Below are positions 17,830-25,669 of a stretch of DNA of 41,211 nucleotides, in pieces. Positions within the stretch are counted from its first letter, which is position 1. Every line of letters starts with the position of its first letter. The DNA is taken from NCBI GenBank assembly GCA_030041295.1, contig JASHOD010000071.1, forward strand, positions 1 through 41,211, given 5' to 3'. The stretch is from Nitrososphaerales archaeon. Its GTDB lineage: Archaea; Thermoproteota; Nitrososphaeria; Nitrososphaerales; CADDZS01. The notes under the pieces were generated by a model. That model searched no databases, was not told where the DNA came from, and saw only the letters and a program-made list of their open reading frames with translations. The position numbers were made by a program, and so were the translations under genes.

Positions 17830-17845
17830 ATAAATTATAATTTAT
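17830..17845. promoter_or_regulatory. 16-bp perfect AT palindrome in the sdhA upstream region
   Basis: ATAAATTATAATTTAT reads the same on both strands. It lies about 60-75 bp upstream of sdhA and 145 bp upstream of the MobA-like gene, so it could hold TATA boxes for either direction or be an operator. AT-rich palindromes can arise by chance. Confidence 0.4.
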
Positions 17846-17892
17846 AACAATAGTGGGAGCGAGTGTGAACCGCAGAAGTCCGATTAGTTCAT

Positions 17893-17911
17893 AACTCGAT
17901 CAAAACGAGTT
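17893..17911. repeat. 6-bp inverted repeat in the sdhA/MobA-like divergent region
   Basis: AACTCG (17893-17898) and CGAGTT (17906-17911) are separated by 7 nt. It could be a regulator site or a leader hairpin for the rightward gene. There is no further support. Confidence 0.3.
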
Positions 17912-17988
17912 AAGATAGCGTCCAGGAAAAAACTCCAATTACTTTTCCTCTCCGAAACAAGAAACAGGAAAAAGGGAATAGTTACAAT

Positions 17989-18672
17989 TTGAACGTCGTC
18001 CAGTCCAGTTCGAGAAGAGGCGCAATAATCTACGCGAGCGGGCTGGAGGAGAAGACGATATCAAGGCAGTTCGAGTCAAACGAAGAAGGAACCTTGCTTG
18101 AATACGTCCTCGACTCCGTTTGGACTGTCGCAGACGAACTCTTCGTTGTGTTTAGCAAAGAGCCAACGCTTTCGTTGATAGAATCTATTTCCCCTTTCGG
18201 TGTAAAGGTCATCACCGTCGGGAGAAAGCAGAATCCCATTCTTGCAATTTCGGACGCGTTCAGGTCTTCGAGGTCCGAATGTTCTCTGTTCGTTACTGAG
18301 AAGGTTCCATTTCTAAAACCGAATGTTGCTCTCGCGCTCTTTGAAGCATCCTACGGAAACGATGCCGCGATGCCCCGCTGGAGAAATGGAACGTTGGAAC
18401 CAATGCTCACGGTCTACAAAAAGAATGCGTTCACCCGAGTTGTAAACTCCCAAAAAGAGAAATTTGGTACGAATTTGTACAACAATGTTTCCTTAGTTGC
18501 AAACCAGCTCTTCGACGTAAGGTTTGTCTCTATAGAGGACGAGCTCAGAGATCTCGATCCTGAGCTTGATTCTTTCTTTCAGGTTAAAGATGAAAAATCC
18601 TTACGAGAAGCAAGGGAGAAAGTTTCTGCGAGAGGAAAGAAGAGGACTGTCATAAAGAAGACAGCAAGGTAA
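17989..18672 (+). CDS. MobA-like nucleotidyltransferase with degenerate N-terminus
   Basis: 227 residues resembling molybdenum cofactor guanylyltransferase (MobA-like NTP transferase fold). The match is in GTLLEYVLDSV, DELFVVFS, AMPRWRNGTLEPMLTVYKKNAF and the terminal DLDPELDSFFQVKDEKSL, the usual closing motif. The N-terminal GTP-binding loop of the family (GGxSxRMGxxK) is missing: the equivalent is AIIYASGLEEKTISRQFE. The gene may therefore bind another nucleotide or be inactive. It starts at TTG 17989 and has a basic C-terminal tail. Its last 23 bp overlap the opposing small gene. Confidence 0.7.
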   Translation: MNVVQSSSRRGAIIYASGLEEKTISRQFESNEEGTLLEYVLDSVWTVADELFVVFSKEPTLSLIESISPFGVKVITVGRKQNPILAISDAFRSSRSECSLFVTEKVPFLKPNVALALFEASYGNDAAMPRWRNGTLEPMLTVYKKNAFTRVVNSQKEKFGTNLYNNVSLVANQLFDVRFVSIEDELRDLDPELDSFFQVKDEKSLREAREKVSARGKKRTVIKKTAR

Positions 18673-18994
18673 GACTATCTCTCGCGCTTTCTACAATTCG
18701 TGTCAAGTCATTTTTCTTTTCACTTCTTAACTTCAGAATCTGGGCTGCGGCAAGAACGGGTACTGCCGCCGCGTCTGTTATGGGGTCAGGCGCGATCAAC
18801 AGCAACGCTCCAAGCGCAGTGAGTCTTTCTCCTCCCTTTCGTTTCTCGTCAACAAAAGATTTCAAAGTCTTGTTGGTTTCCTTCAAATCGAGGAATCTGT
18901 CTGCGTTATTTTTTGAGTTTAGATAGTTACTGTAATCCTTCAAAAACTTCGAATCATTATGAAGAGAATCGAAGTTAGCCTCGCTATTTTCCAT
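18650..18994 (-). CDS. Hypothetical protein, helical with a hydrophobic segment
   Basis: 114 residues of unrecognised family. The N-terminal half is charged and helical (NDSKFLKDYSNYLNSKNNADRF, KETNKTLKSFVDEKRKGG). A hydrophobic stretch follows (LTALGALLLIAPDPITDAAAVPVLAAAQIL, about residues 58-88), then a charged tail ending DSLTLLSSL. The ATG start is unambiguous. It converges with and overlaps the MobA-like gene by 23 bp, which is compatible with a real gene. No function is proposed. Confidence 0.55.
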   Translation of the reverse strand: MENSEANFDSLHNDSKFLKDYSNYLNSKNNADRFLDLKETNKTLKSFVDEKRKGGERLTALGALLLIAPDPITDAAAVPVLAAAQILKLRSEKKNDLTRIVESARDSLTLLSSL

Positions 18995-19128
18995 TGAACC
19001 CCCCGGGGAATTGGAGATTCTTGCTCGGTCATATCAAGCATGGTCAAGAACTACTGCGAATATTGTCAAGAAAATTTTCCGAAAGAAAAGTCTCGCGTCA
19101 GAGACGAATTCCGCCCGATGTCCTACTT

Positions 19129-20103
19129 TCAGCTTCTTCGTCTCCCTGCCGCAGATCTTCTTGCGATTAGCCATGCAATGATTCCGGCTGCGACTCCGCC
19201 GTCAATGTTGACCACACAGATTCCAAGAGGGCAAGCTTGTAACATGCTCATCAGAGCGGCCTCTCCGTTTCTGCCGTATCCGTACCCAACAGAGATCGGA
19301 AGGCCGATGATCGGTACTGACGAGAGCCCCGCGATCACACTTGGGAGCGCAGCTTCCATGCCGGCTGCGACGATTATTGCGTCAGGATCAAATTTTTGGA
19401 TCTCCTTGAGAGGCGCAACGAGCCTTTTGAGAGAAGCAACACCTACATCGTTAAAGCGCATGGTCTTCGCGCCCATCAGTTTCAGTATCACTTCCGATTC
19501 ATTGAGAATCCCGATGTCCGAAGTTCCTGCAGAGAGGAGTGCCACTCGGCCCTGATTTTCTACTCTCTCCTCTTCCCCCTTATCCGCTCTTGAAGTAAAG
19601 CATGCCATGCTGGCTTGAGGGTAATAATCAAAACGAAAATTCTTCTTCCGCGTTTTCGAAATTTTTCGTAGCAACCTCGCTTGATCCGGGGTCAATTTGC
19701 TGGTGATGATCGGAACTTGTATCATTTGGTCTCGCTTCTCAGCTTCGTCCAAAAGCCGAATGACGATCGAACCCAGCTGCGTCAGAGACTTGCTCCGAGC
19801 ATAAACTATCTCTGGGACGCCCCGCCTCAAAAATCTGTTAAGATCGAGCCGTGCCACGTCATCTACGATAGATAAGCTGTCAAGTTTCAATATCCGATCT
19901 GCTCTAGGAATAGATATCTCTCCAGACTTTACGGCCTCTAGGACATCACGAGTAGAACGAAGGGTTTTCTTCTCTCTTGTCAATGCTTTTTGCAATCTTG
20001 GTCGTGAAAGATAAGTAGGTTTTTCCGTCACGTAGAGAAATTGTTCTCCATATCTCCAATCAACTTTAATACAGAAAGTGGAAAAGACATTTTCCAATCT
20101 CAT
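19129..20103 (-). CDS. larB: LarB, nickel-pincer cofactor biosynthesis carboxylase
   Basis: LarB carboxylates and hydrolyses nicotinic acid adenine dinucleotide, the first step of nickel-pincer nucleotide (NPN) synthesis. The N-terminal LarB helix (RSTRDVLEAVKSGEISIPRAD) precedes a C-terminal PurE/AIR-carboxylase-like domain (about residues 185-315). That domain has TSDIGILNESEV, FNDVGVASLKRL, IVAAGMEAALPSVIAGL, GLPISVGYG and VVNIDGG. The ORF from ATG 20103 gives 324 residues, longer than usual. The first 40 or so are unlike LarB and cover half of the 13-bp inverted repeat, so the true start may be GTG 20031 or TTG 19983. It is divergent from etfBA. Confidence 0.88.
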   Translation of the reverse strand: MRLENVFSTFCIKVDWRYGEQFLYVTEKPTYLSRPRLQKALTREKKTLRSTRDVLEAVKSGEISIPRADRILKLDSLSIVDDVARLDLNRFLRRGVPEIVYARSKSLTQLGSIVIRLLDEAEKRDQMIQVPIITSKLTPDQARLLRKISKTRKKNFRFDYYPQASMACFTSRADKGEEERVENQGRVALLSAGTSDIGILNESEVILKLMGAKTMRFNDVGVASLKRLVAPLKEIQKFDPDAIIVAAGMEAALPSVIAGLSSVPIIGLPISVGYGYGRNGEAALMSMLQACPLGICVVNIDGGVAAGIIAWLIARRSAAGRRRS

Positions 20104-20151
20104 TTCCTCTATTATTCACAAACTTCCAGGAGTGCTGATCTTTTCCACTTT
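20075..20151. promoter_or_regulatory. 13-bp perfect inverted repeat in the larB/etfBA divergent control region
   Basis: AAAGTGGAAAAGA (20075-20087) and TCTTTTCCACTTT (20139-20151) are exact inverse complements separated by 51 bp. The right arm abuts the TTG start of etfBA, and the left arm lies within the 5' part of the larB reading frame. CTATTATTC near 20109-20117 could serve as TATA region. With usual archaeal spacing, both transcripts would begin close to an arm, so each could carry the same element at its 5' end. It may be a pair of operators or a shared leader motif. Confidence 0.55.
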
Positions 20152-22086
20152 TTGCCTCTCAAAACGATTGTCTGCATAAAGCAGGTACCAGACACCAACG
20201 ACATGAGGATCGATCCGAAAACTAACAACCTTATTCGCGAAGGAGTTCCTGCCGTTCTCAACCCTACGGACGCCAATGCGGTAGAGGCTGCCCTTCAACT
20301 AAAAGATAGGTTCGAAGGCAAAGTCAGCGTCCTCACGATGGGTCCTCCTCAAGCTGAACAAAGCCTTCGCGAATGTCTCGCGATGGGTGCGGATGCGGCC
20401 TATCTCTTGACGGATAGAGCTTTCGGAGGTGCGGACACCTTGGCGACATCGTATTCGCTATGGCTAGCGATAAAAAAGATTGAAGAAACGGACGGGCCAA
20501 CTGACATCTTAATTTGCGGCAAGGTCGCAATCGACGGGGAAACTGGACAAGTCGGACCAGGAGTTGCAGTGCGCCTAGGATTTCCTGTAATTAGCTATTG
20601 CTCTAAAATTCTAAAGTTTGACCTGGAAAACAAAGTGGTCGAGGCAGAAAGAAGAGTTGAGGATGGAATCGAGGTTGTACGTGTCCCGATCCCCTGTGCG
20701 CTGACTGTAACCGAGATCGCGAATATTCCTCGACAGCCTACGATCGATGGGTTAATCCGAGCCAAGAGAGCGTCGATTTCACCTTTCAACAAAGACGCCG
20801 TGAAAGCTGATCCGAAGAGGATCGGTCTCGGAGGCTCTCCAACCTACGTCAAGAAGGTCACTACTCCTCCGCCAAAGAAAGCAGGTGAAACAAAAGACAT
20901 CTCGAATGGTGGTAGTGCGAGTGAGGCCGCAAAGTGGCTCGTCGATAAATTGGTTCAATTAGGAGCTTTAGGAGCGAAGCCAACTCCGCAACAGCAGCAA
21001 CAACAACAAGCAGTTGTGCCAAAGGAGCAAGAAAAGGAGCAGATCGCGAGGGAGATTCCCGGGGAGCATGGAGACGTGTGGGTCTACGTCGAGCATCGAT
21101 TCGGGAGCCCGATGCGTGTTTCATGGGAGCTAATGGGGGAAGCAAAACGACTCGCAAAAATATACAGAACTGATGTCTGTGCTGTTATTATTGGGGACGG
21201 AACAGCTGGTGAAGACCTCGCAAAGCAATCGTTTGAATATGGTGCTGATCGAGTTTATCTTACAGAACATCCTGCCCTGAAGGATTACAGAAGCGAGACC
21301 TACGCAAAAGCTTTCGCTAATTTGTCAAACAAGTACCATCCAGAAGTCATTTTGATGGGCGGGACTAACAATGGAAGAGACCTCGCAGGGGTACTTGCCA
21401 CAGTAATCGAAACCGGCCTCATTGCGGACTGTACTTCATTAGACGTAGACGAAAAGGGAGGGTTTAACGGGACACGTCCTGACTTTGGAGGAAAGGAAAT
21501 GTCTACGATAGTTTGTCCGAGAACAAAGCCTACGATGGCAAGCGTCAGAACACGAGTGATGAAAATGGCGGATCGTGTGATTGGAAGAACAGGTGAGGTA
21601 ATCAGAGAACCGATTGAAATCGACGAGAATCAGATCAAGGAAAAAATACTGACCTTTATACCGATGGAGAAGGCAGGGGCTAAGCTCGAGAACGCAGAAG
21701 TGATTGTCGCCGCAGGCAGAGGGCTCGGTAGCCCTAAGAATTTTGCAGTCGCAGAAGATCTTGCGGATGCTCTCGGCGGACAGGTTGGCGCTACAAGAGC
21801 CGTAGTTTACCTTGGCTGGATTGGAAAGGAGCACCAAATAGGTCAGACTGGCGTAACGGTTCGAGTCAGACTATACTTTGCGATCGGACTTTCGGGTGCC
21901 GTCCAACATCTTGTGGGGATGCAAAACTGTGACACGATAGTCGCGATAAACAAGGATCCGGATGCGCCAATATTTTCCGTTGCGCACCTGGGAATAGTTG
22001 GCGATCTTTTCCAAGTGGTTCCCGCCATAATAGACGAGCTCAAAGCAAGGGGCCTCGCTAAGAAGATTCCAATTCCTGCAATGTAG
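20152..22086 (+). CDS. Fused electron transfer flavoprotein, beta-alpha subunits
   Basis: 644 residues. EtfB (about 1-260) starts KTIVCIKQVPDTNDMRID and contains AMGADAAYLLTD, GETGQVGP and TEIANIPRQPTIDGLIRAK. A linker with seven consecutive Gln (about 280-310) follows. EtfA (about 315-644) ends with the FAD-binding domain GRGLGSPKNF, GATRAVVYLGW, HQIGQTG, IGLSGAVQH and AINKDPDAPIFSVA. It accepts electrons from dehydrogenases and hands them to the FixC-type quinone oxidoreductase. The start is TTG 20152, placed by EtfB homology; the frame is open further upstream, but that part resembles nothing. It is first in an operon with fixC and fixX. Confidence 0.92.
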   Translation: MPLKTIVCIKQVPDTNDMRIDPKTNNLIREGVPAVLNPTDANAVEAALQLKDRFEGKVSVLTMGPPQAEQSLRECLAMGADAAYLLTDRAFGGADTLATSYSLWLAIKKIEETDGPTDILICGKVAIDGETGQVGPGVAVRLGFPVISYCSKILKFDLENKVVEAERRVEDGIEVVRVPIPCALTVTEIANIPRQPTIDGLIRAKRASISPFNKDAVKADPKRIGLGGSPTYVKKVTTPPPKKAGETKDISNGGSASEAAKWLVDKLVQLGALGAKPTPQQQQQQQAVVPKEQEKEQIAREIPGEHGDVWVYVEHRFGSPMRVSWELMGEAKRLAKIYRTDVCAVIIGDGTAGEDLAKQSFEYGADRVYLTEHPALKDYRSETYAKAFANLSNKYHPEVILMGGTNNGRDLAGVLATVIETGLIADCTSLDVDEKGGFNGTRPDFGGKEMSTIVCPRTKPTMASVRTRVMKMADRVIGRTGEVIREPIEIDENQIKEKILTFIPMEKAGAKLENAEVIVAAGRGLGSPKNFAVAEDLADALGGQVGATRAVVYLGWIGKEHQIGQTGVTVRVRLYFAIGLSGAVQHLVGMQNCDTIVAINKDPDAPIFSVAHLGIVGDLFQVVPAIIDELKARGLAKKIPIPAM

Positions 22087-22144
22087 CTGATTTTGATGAT
22101 GGCGATAAATTAAGAAAAAGGAAATCTGGGACAGTCTTTCGACA

Positions 22145-23440
22145 ATGGGAGAAAAGTTCGAAGTTGTAATCATCGGCGCGGGTCCGGCAGGCGCTGCCGC
22201 TGCAATCACAACAGCCAAAGCGGGCATGAGCACCCTGATGGTCGAACGTGGAGATTTCTCAGGCGCCAAAAACATGTTCGGCGGGCTCGTGTTCACAAAA
22301 CCGACAGCTGAAATTATTCCCGAATTTTGGAAGACCGCCCCAATTGAAAGGAGAATTATCGAGCACAAGTATTGGCTGTTGTCGGAAGGTTCTCATGTGG
22401 AGATCTCACACCGAAACCAAAAGTTCGCGAAGAGTTTCAACAGCTTTACGGCATACCGGGCGCGATTTGACAAGTGGTTTGCTTCGCAAGCCGAGTCCGC
22501 CGGGACAACGCTACTGACGAGGACCACGGCAACCGGAGTGCTCTGGGATTCCCCCGGCCAGATCTCCGGGATATCGACAGATCGCGGCGACGTGAAAGCT
22601 GACGTCGTGATCGCATGTGATGGGGCAAATTCCTTGATCGCAAAGGGAGCTGGTCTGCACGAAGAGTGGAAGCCCGAGGACATTGCGATTGGAGTAAAAG
22701 AGACATATTCTCTTCCAAAAGAAAAGATCGAAGATCGTTTCAACGTCAGGGGTGACGAAGGAGTCGCCATGATGATTTACGGCGGGAGACAGGAGGAATA
22801 TGCCGGTTTCCTCTACACGAACAAAGATACGATCTCCTTCGGCGTGGGTGCAATCATGAGCGACCTTGCAAAGACTAAGTCATACAACATGCCGATGCAG
22901 CTTTTGGAATGGATGAAGCAGCATCCTTCAATCCAACCGTTGCTCGAGGGTTCGTCGTTGCGTGAATACACCGCTCACTTGATACCGGAAGGAGGGTACT
23001 ACCGCTTGCCTCCTCTTTATACCAATGGTATGATGGTCGCGGGTGACGCCGCGATGCTCGTGAACGCACTAAACTGGGAGGGGACTAATTTTGCAATGTT
23101 CTCGGGTAAGTATGCCGGCCAGACCGCCGTCGACGCGAAGAAATCGGGCGGAAATTACTCAGCTGCAAATCTTTCAAAGTATCGTACCTACTTAGAGAAC
23201 AGTTTCGTCTTGAAAGATCTGAAAAAATTCAGGGACGTTCCGCATTATATTGCGTCTCACAAGTATTTTCTCACACTTTATCCCGAGCTTTTGAACGATC
23301 TAATGTACAAGTTCTTCGACGTCGACGGACGGCCAAAACAAGAACATCTCGCAGAGATGAAGAAGGAAATATACACGAGAAGGGGCCGAGTCGGCGTGGT
23401 ACGGGACGGAATCGGAATATACAGGAAGGTGCTCTCATAG
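22145..23440 (+). CDS. fixC: FixC-type electron transfer flavoprotein-quinone oxidoreductase
   Basis: 431 residues. The N-terminal FAD Rossmann motif is VIIGAGPAGAAAAITTAKAG, followed by VERGDFSGAKNMFGG, typical of FixC/ETF-QO. VIACDGANSLIAKGAG and the second FAD contact MMVAGDAAMLVNALNWEGTNFAM are present. The fixC/fixX pair corresponds to the two parts of mitochondrial ETF-QO. It carries electrons from the fused Etf to membrane quinone. Translation starts at ATG 22145, 58 bp after etfBA and 4 bp before fixX. Confidence 0.92.
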   Translation: MGEKFEVVIIGAGPAGAAAAITTAKAGMSTLMVERGDFSGAKNMFGGLVFTKPTAEIIPEFWKTAPIERRIIEHKYWLLSEGSHVEISHRNQKFAKSFNSFTAYRARFDKWFASQAESAGTTLLTRTTATGVLWDSPGQISGISTDRGDVKADVVIACDGANSLIAKGAGLHEEWKPEDIAIGVKETYSLPKEKIEDRFNVRGDEGVAMMIYGGRQEEYAGFLYTNKDTISFGVGAIMSDLAKTKSYNMPMQLLEWMKQHPSIQPLLEGSSLREYTAHLIPEGGYYRLPPLYTNGMMVAGDAAMLVNALNWEGTNFAMFSGKYAGQTAVDAKKSGGNYSAANLSKYRTYLENSFVLKDLKKFRDVPHYIASHKYFLTLYPELLNDLMYKFFDVDGRPKQEHLAEMKKEIYTRRGRVGVVRDGIGIYRKVLS

Positions 23441-23444
23441 AAGG

Positions 23445-23852
23445 ATGACAGTTCAACCGCAATCCGAGACAAAGCCTAACCCATCGGCCAATGTTGCATC
23501 AGCAGCAGCTCCGCCACAAACATCTGCTTCGTCAGGTCCAACTACGAAAATTCAGTCATTGATTCCTGTCGAAGAGAAATTGTATCTTGCAAAATACAAA
23601 CTAGACGAAAGACCTCATCTTGTAATCATGGATCAAAAGGTTTGCGAAAATTGCGCCCAAATTAATGGTAGTCCTCAGCCTTGCATGATTTTGTGTCCCG
23701 CGAATGTATACAAGTGGGAGGAAAACAAGGAGAACATAGTATCCTACGACAACTGCGTGGAATGCGGCGCCTGCAGGATAATCTGCCCATACACGAACAT
23801 TGAGTGGAAGTATCCACGGTGGGGCAGAGGCCTGTCCTTACGTTACGGATAG
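23445..23852 (+). CDS. fixX: FixX-type ferredoxin-like protein
   Basis: 135 residues. An N-terminal low-complexity Ser/Ala/Pro region of about 40 residues precedes the FixX domain. That domain contains KVCENCAQ, CMILCPANVYKWEENKENI and NCVECGACRIICPYTNIEWKYPRWGRG. The CxxCGxCxxxCP-like set ligates a 4Fe-4S cluster. It completes the EtfABCX complex. The Pro-Arg-rich end is characteristic of FixX/ETF-QO. It lies 4 bp after fixC and converges on mdh. Confidence 0.92.
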   Translation: MTVQPQSETKPNPSANVASAAAPPQTSASSGPTTKIQSLIPVEEKLYLAKYKLDERPHLVIMDQKVCENCAQINGSPQPCMILCPANVYKWEENKENIVSYDNCVECGACRIICPYTNIEWKYPRWGRGLSLRYG

Positions 23853-23885
23853 TCTGCCGTTCCTGCTTTTCCTCGAAAGATCATG

Positions 23886-23902
23886 ATAGCTCGCGAAGCT
23901 AT
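23886..23902. terminator. Hairpin at convergent fixX/mdh junction
   Basis: ATAGCT (23886-23891) and AGCTAT (23897-23902) are perfect inverse complements around CGCGA. It lies between the two genes and touches the mdh stop codon. Role is inferred. Confidence 0.35.
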
Positions 23903-24810
23903 ATTTGAACGGTCGCGATGGCCTCCTTCAAAGTGGAGACCCCTCTGTCGAAGGATTCCTTTTCGGTTCCGCTCAGCTTGACCTCAAGAATCTTTTCGAC
24001 GCCGTCTTTTCCTACAATAACGGGAACTCCTATGCAAATACCCGAAACGCCATACTCTCCTTCGAGATAGGTCGAAAGTGGAAGTACCATTTTCTTGTCG
24101 TAGTGGATTGCCTCTACCATACGAGCGATTCCATTTGCGGGAGCGTAAAACGTAGCTCCCTTCAAGCGTATTACCTCAGCCGCTACCTGCCTTGTCTTCT
24201 CAATGGCAGTGGAGATTTGCTCCTGTGAAAGAAGAGTAGTGAGAGGTATACCGTTGACCGATGTATAGGAGGGAAGTGGAGTCATAGACTCTCCATGCTC
24301 ACCTACCACGAGCGCATTTATCGATGCTCTTGAAACATGAAGTGACTGGGAGAGCAATTCTTTAAAACGGGACAGGTCCAGCATGCCGCTCATTCCCATA
24401 ACTCGGCTCCTTGGGAATTTAGTGGTCTTTAGGGCAACATAAGTCATTGCGTCGAGCGGATTCGTAACCATCACGAGAATGCAATTCGGAGCATGCTTTG
24501 CGACCTGCTCTGAAACAGACTTTATTATTCCTGCATTTTTCGTAAGAAGGTCCATCCTAGTCATTCCAGGCTTTCTCGCGAGACCGGCGGTTACTACGAC
24601 AATATCAGATCCGGCCAGAGCGGAGTAATCATTTGACCCTGTGATTTCTACATCGACGCCTATCTCGGCAGCCATGTGAGAAAGATCAAGGGCCTCTCCC
24701 TGCGGTAACCCTTCAATGATATCTACAAGAGTAATGTCATCAACATTTCTTTGCACTAGTAGCATTGCTAGCGTGCTTCCCACTCTCCCAGAGCCAACGA
24801 TACCAATCAT
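23899..24810 (-). CDS. mdh: Malate dehydrogenase (LDH-like family)
   Basis: 303 residues. The NAD-binding motif is IGIVGSGRVGSTLAM. Asp at the end of beta-2 (LVDI) favours NAD over NADP. Active-site loop ARKPGMTRMDLL has the Arg at the position that selects malate/oxaloacetate over lactate. MVTNPLDAMTYVA and the catalytic His in VVGEHGESMTPLPS are present. It oxidises malate in the TCA cycle. The ATG at 24810 is clear. It is divergent from larC2-larE, separated by 186 bp of AT-rich sequence with TTTAAAAATATT near 24849. Confidence 0.92.
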   Translation of the reverse strand: MIGIVGSGRVGSTLAMLLVQRNVDDITLVDIIEGLPQGEALDLSHMAAEIGVDVEITGSNDYSALAGSDIVVVTAGLARKPGMTRMDLLTKNAGIIKSVSEQVAKHAPNCILVMVTNPLDAMTYVALKTTKFPRSRVMGMSGMLDLSRFKELLSQSLHVSRASINALVVGEHGESMTPLPSYTSVNGIPLTTLLSQEQISTAIEKTRQVAAEVIRLKGATFYAPANGIARMVEAIHYDKKMVLPLSTYLEGEYGVSGICIGVPVIVGKDGVEKILEVKLSGTEKESFDRGVSTLKEAIATVQI

Positions 24811-24996
24811 TTTGCTACGCCTTCAGAAAAAATTGTAGAATTTGGTTTAAAAATATTCCAACGAAGCTTTGGAGCGTGATTCTGAAACCCAAATTTGCAC
24901 CTTTTTTCGATAGCAAGAAATTACAGAACATTAGCAGGGGATGGCACAAGTTATTAACAACTGGATTCATTCAATTTTCAGAGAAGTTACCCGAAA

Positions 24997-25614
24997 GTGT
25001 CTTCGTCATCTCCGACTGTAGATAAGGATCTGAAAAGTGATTCTACTTCTTCTGGCCAGTCGTCTTCCTCATCTCTTCCCTCCTTTCCTCGCAAGACCCC
25101 GGTTAAGTTTGATAGAGATTTAATTGCGCTGATTGAAACAAATGTAGATGACGTAACGGGCGAAATATTATCGCGCACCATTGAAAGAGCTCTAAGCGAG
25201 GGCGCGGAAGATGCAACCGCGATTCCTTTCTTGGGTAAGAAAGGGAGAGAAGGATACACCGTCAGAATAGTATGTTCGACTGAATCCGTTGACAAGTTTT
25301 CGCAACTTTTAGTCGAGGAAACTGGAACTCTAGGAGTAAAAACAACTGAGTATTCGCGTTTGAAAGTTCCGCGCAAAATTATCGCCATTCCTTTTGCCAT
25401 AGAGGCCTTTCGCGGAAATGTTTCGGTCAAGATCGCTATATTCAAGGGTCGGTTGCTACGAATCAAACCCGAGCTTAGTGATTGCCTCCGAATTTCGGAG
25501 AGCCAGAAAATCCCTCTGAGAGACGTATTAGAGCAAGTTGTGGATGTTACAAGGAACCATATCACTAAAAATCCAAGTCTTCTTCTAAATGACGAATCAC
25601 AAAAAGAAAAATGA
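24997..25614 (+). CDS. Stand-alone LarC C-terminal domain (LarC2-like)
   Basis: LarC inserts nickel into the pincer nucleotide in a CTP-dependent step. Only its C-terminal part is recognisable: ETNVDDVTGEILSRTIERAL, EDATAIPFLGKKGREGYTVRI and VEETGTLGVKTTEYSRL, followed by a beta-rich region. The first 35 residues are Ser-rich and look disordered. The LarC1 part is absent, and an in-frame stop at 24955-24957 closes the frame upstream. The start is probably GTG 24997. larE follows 55 bp downstream. Whether it works alone or with a separate LarC1 encoded elsewhere is open. Confidence 0.8.
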   Translation: MSSSSPTVDKDLKSDSTSSGQSSSSSLPSFPRKTPVKFDRDLIALIETNVDDVTGEILSRTIERALSEGAEDATAIPFLGKKGREGYTVRIVCSTESVDKFSQLLVEETGTLGVKTTEYSRLKVPRKIIAIPFAIEAFRGNVSVKIAIFKGRLLRIKPELSDCLRISESQKIPLRDVLEQVVDVTRNHITKNPSLLLNDESQKEK

Positions 25615-25669
25615 ATCAGGATAGAGAAACATATCTCGGTGCATAATCGATACGAGCTCCACCATTAAG

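Noticed and set aside
18617-18692. Hairpin GCGAGAG/CTCTCGC plus AGAAAG/CTTTCT at the MobA-like 3' end
   Set aside because: It pairs across a 44-nt loop and an uneven internal loop within coding DNA rich in GA and TC, so chance is likely. It was not counted with the junction hairpins.
19040-19555. Plus-strand ORF opening with a CxxC zinc-finger-like segment
   Set aside because: Most of it is antisense to the well-conserved larB gene, and beyond the first 25 residues it has only the composition of a reverse-complement shadow.
20985-21012. CAG/CAA repeat as a microsatellite or CRISPR-like array
   Set aside because: It is an in-frame poly-Gln linker within the Etf fusion, with no spacers or longer repeats.
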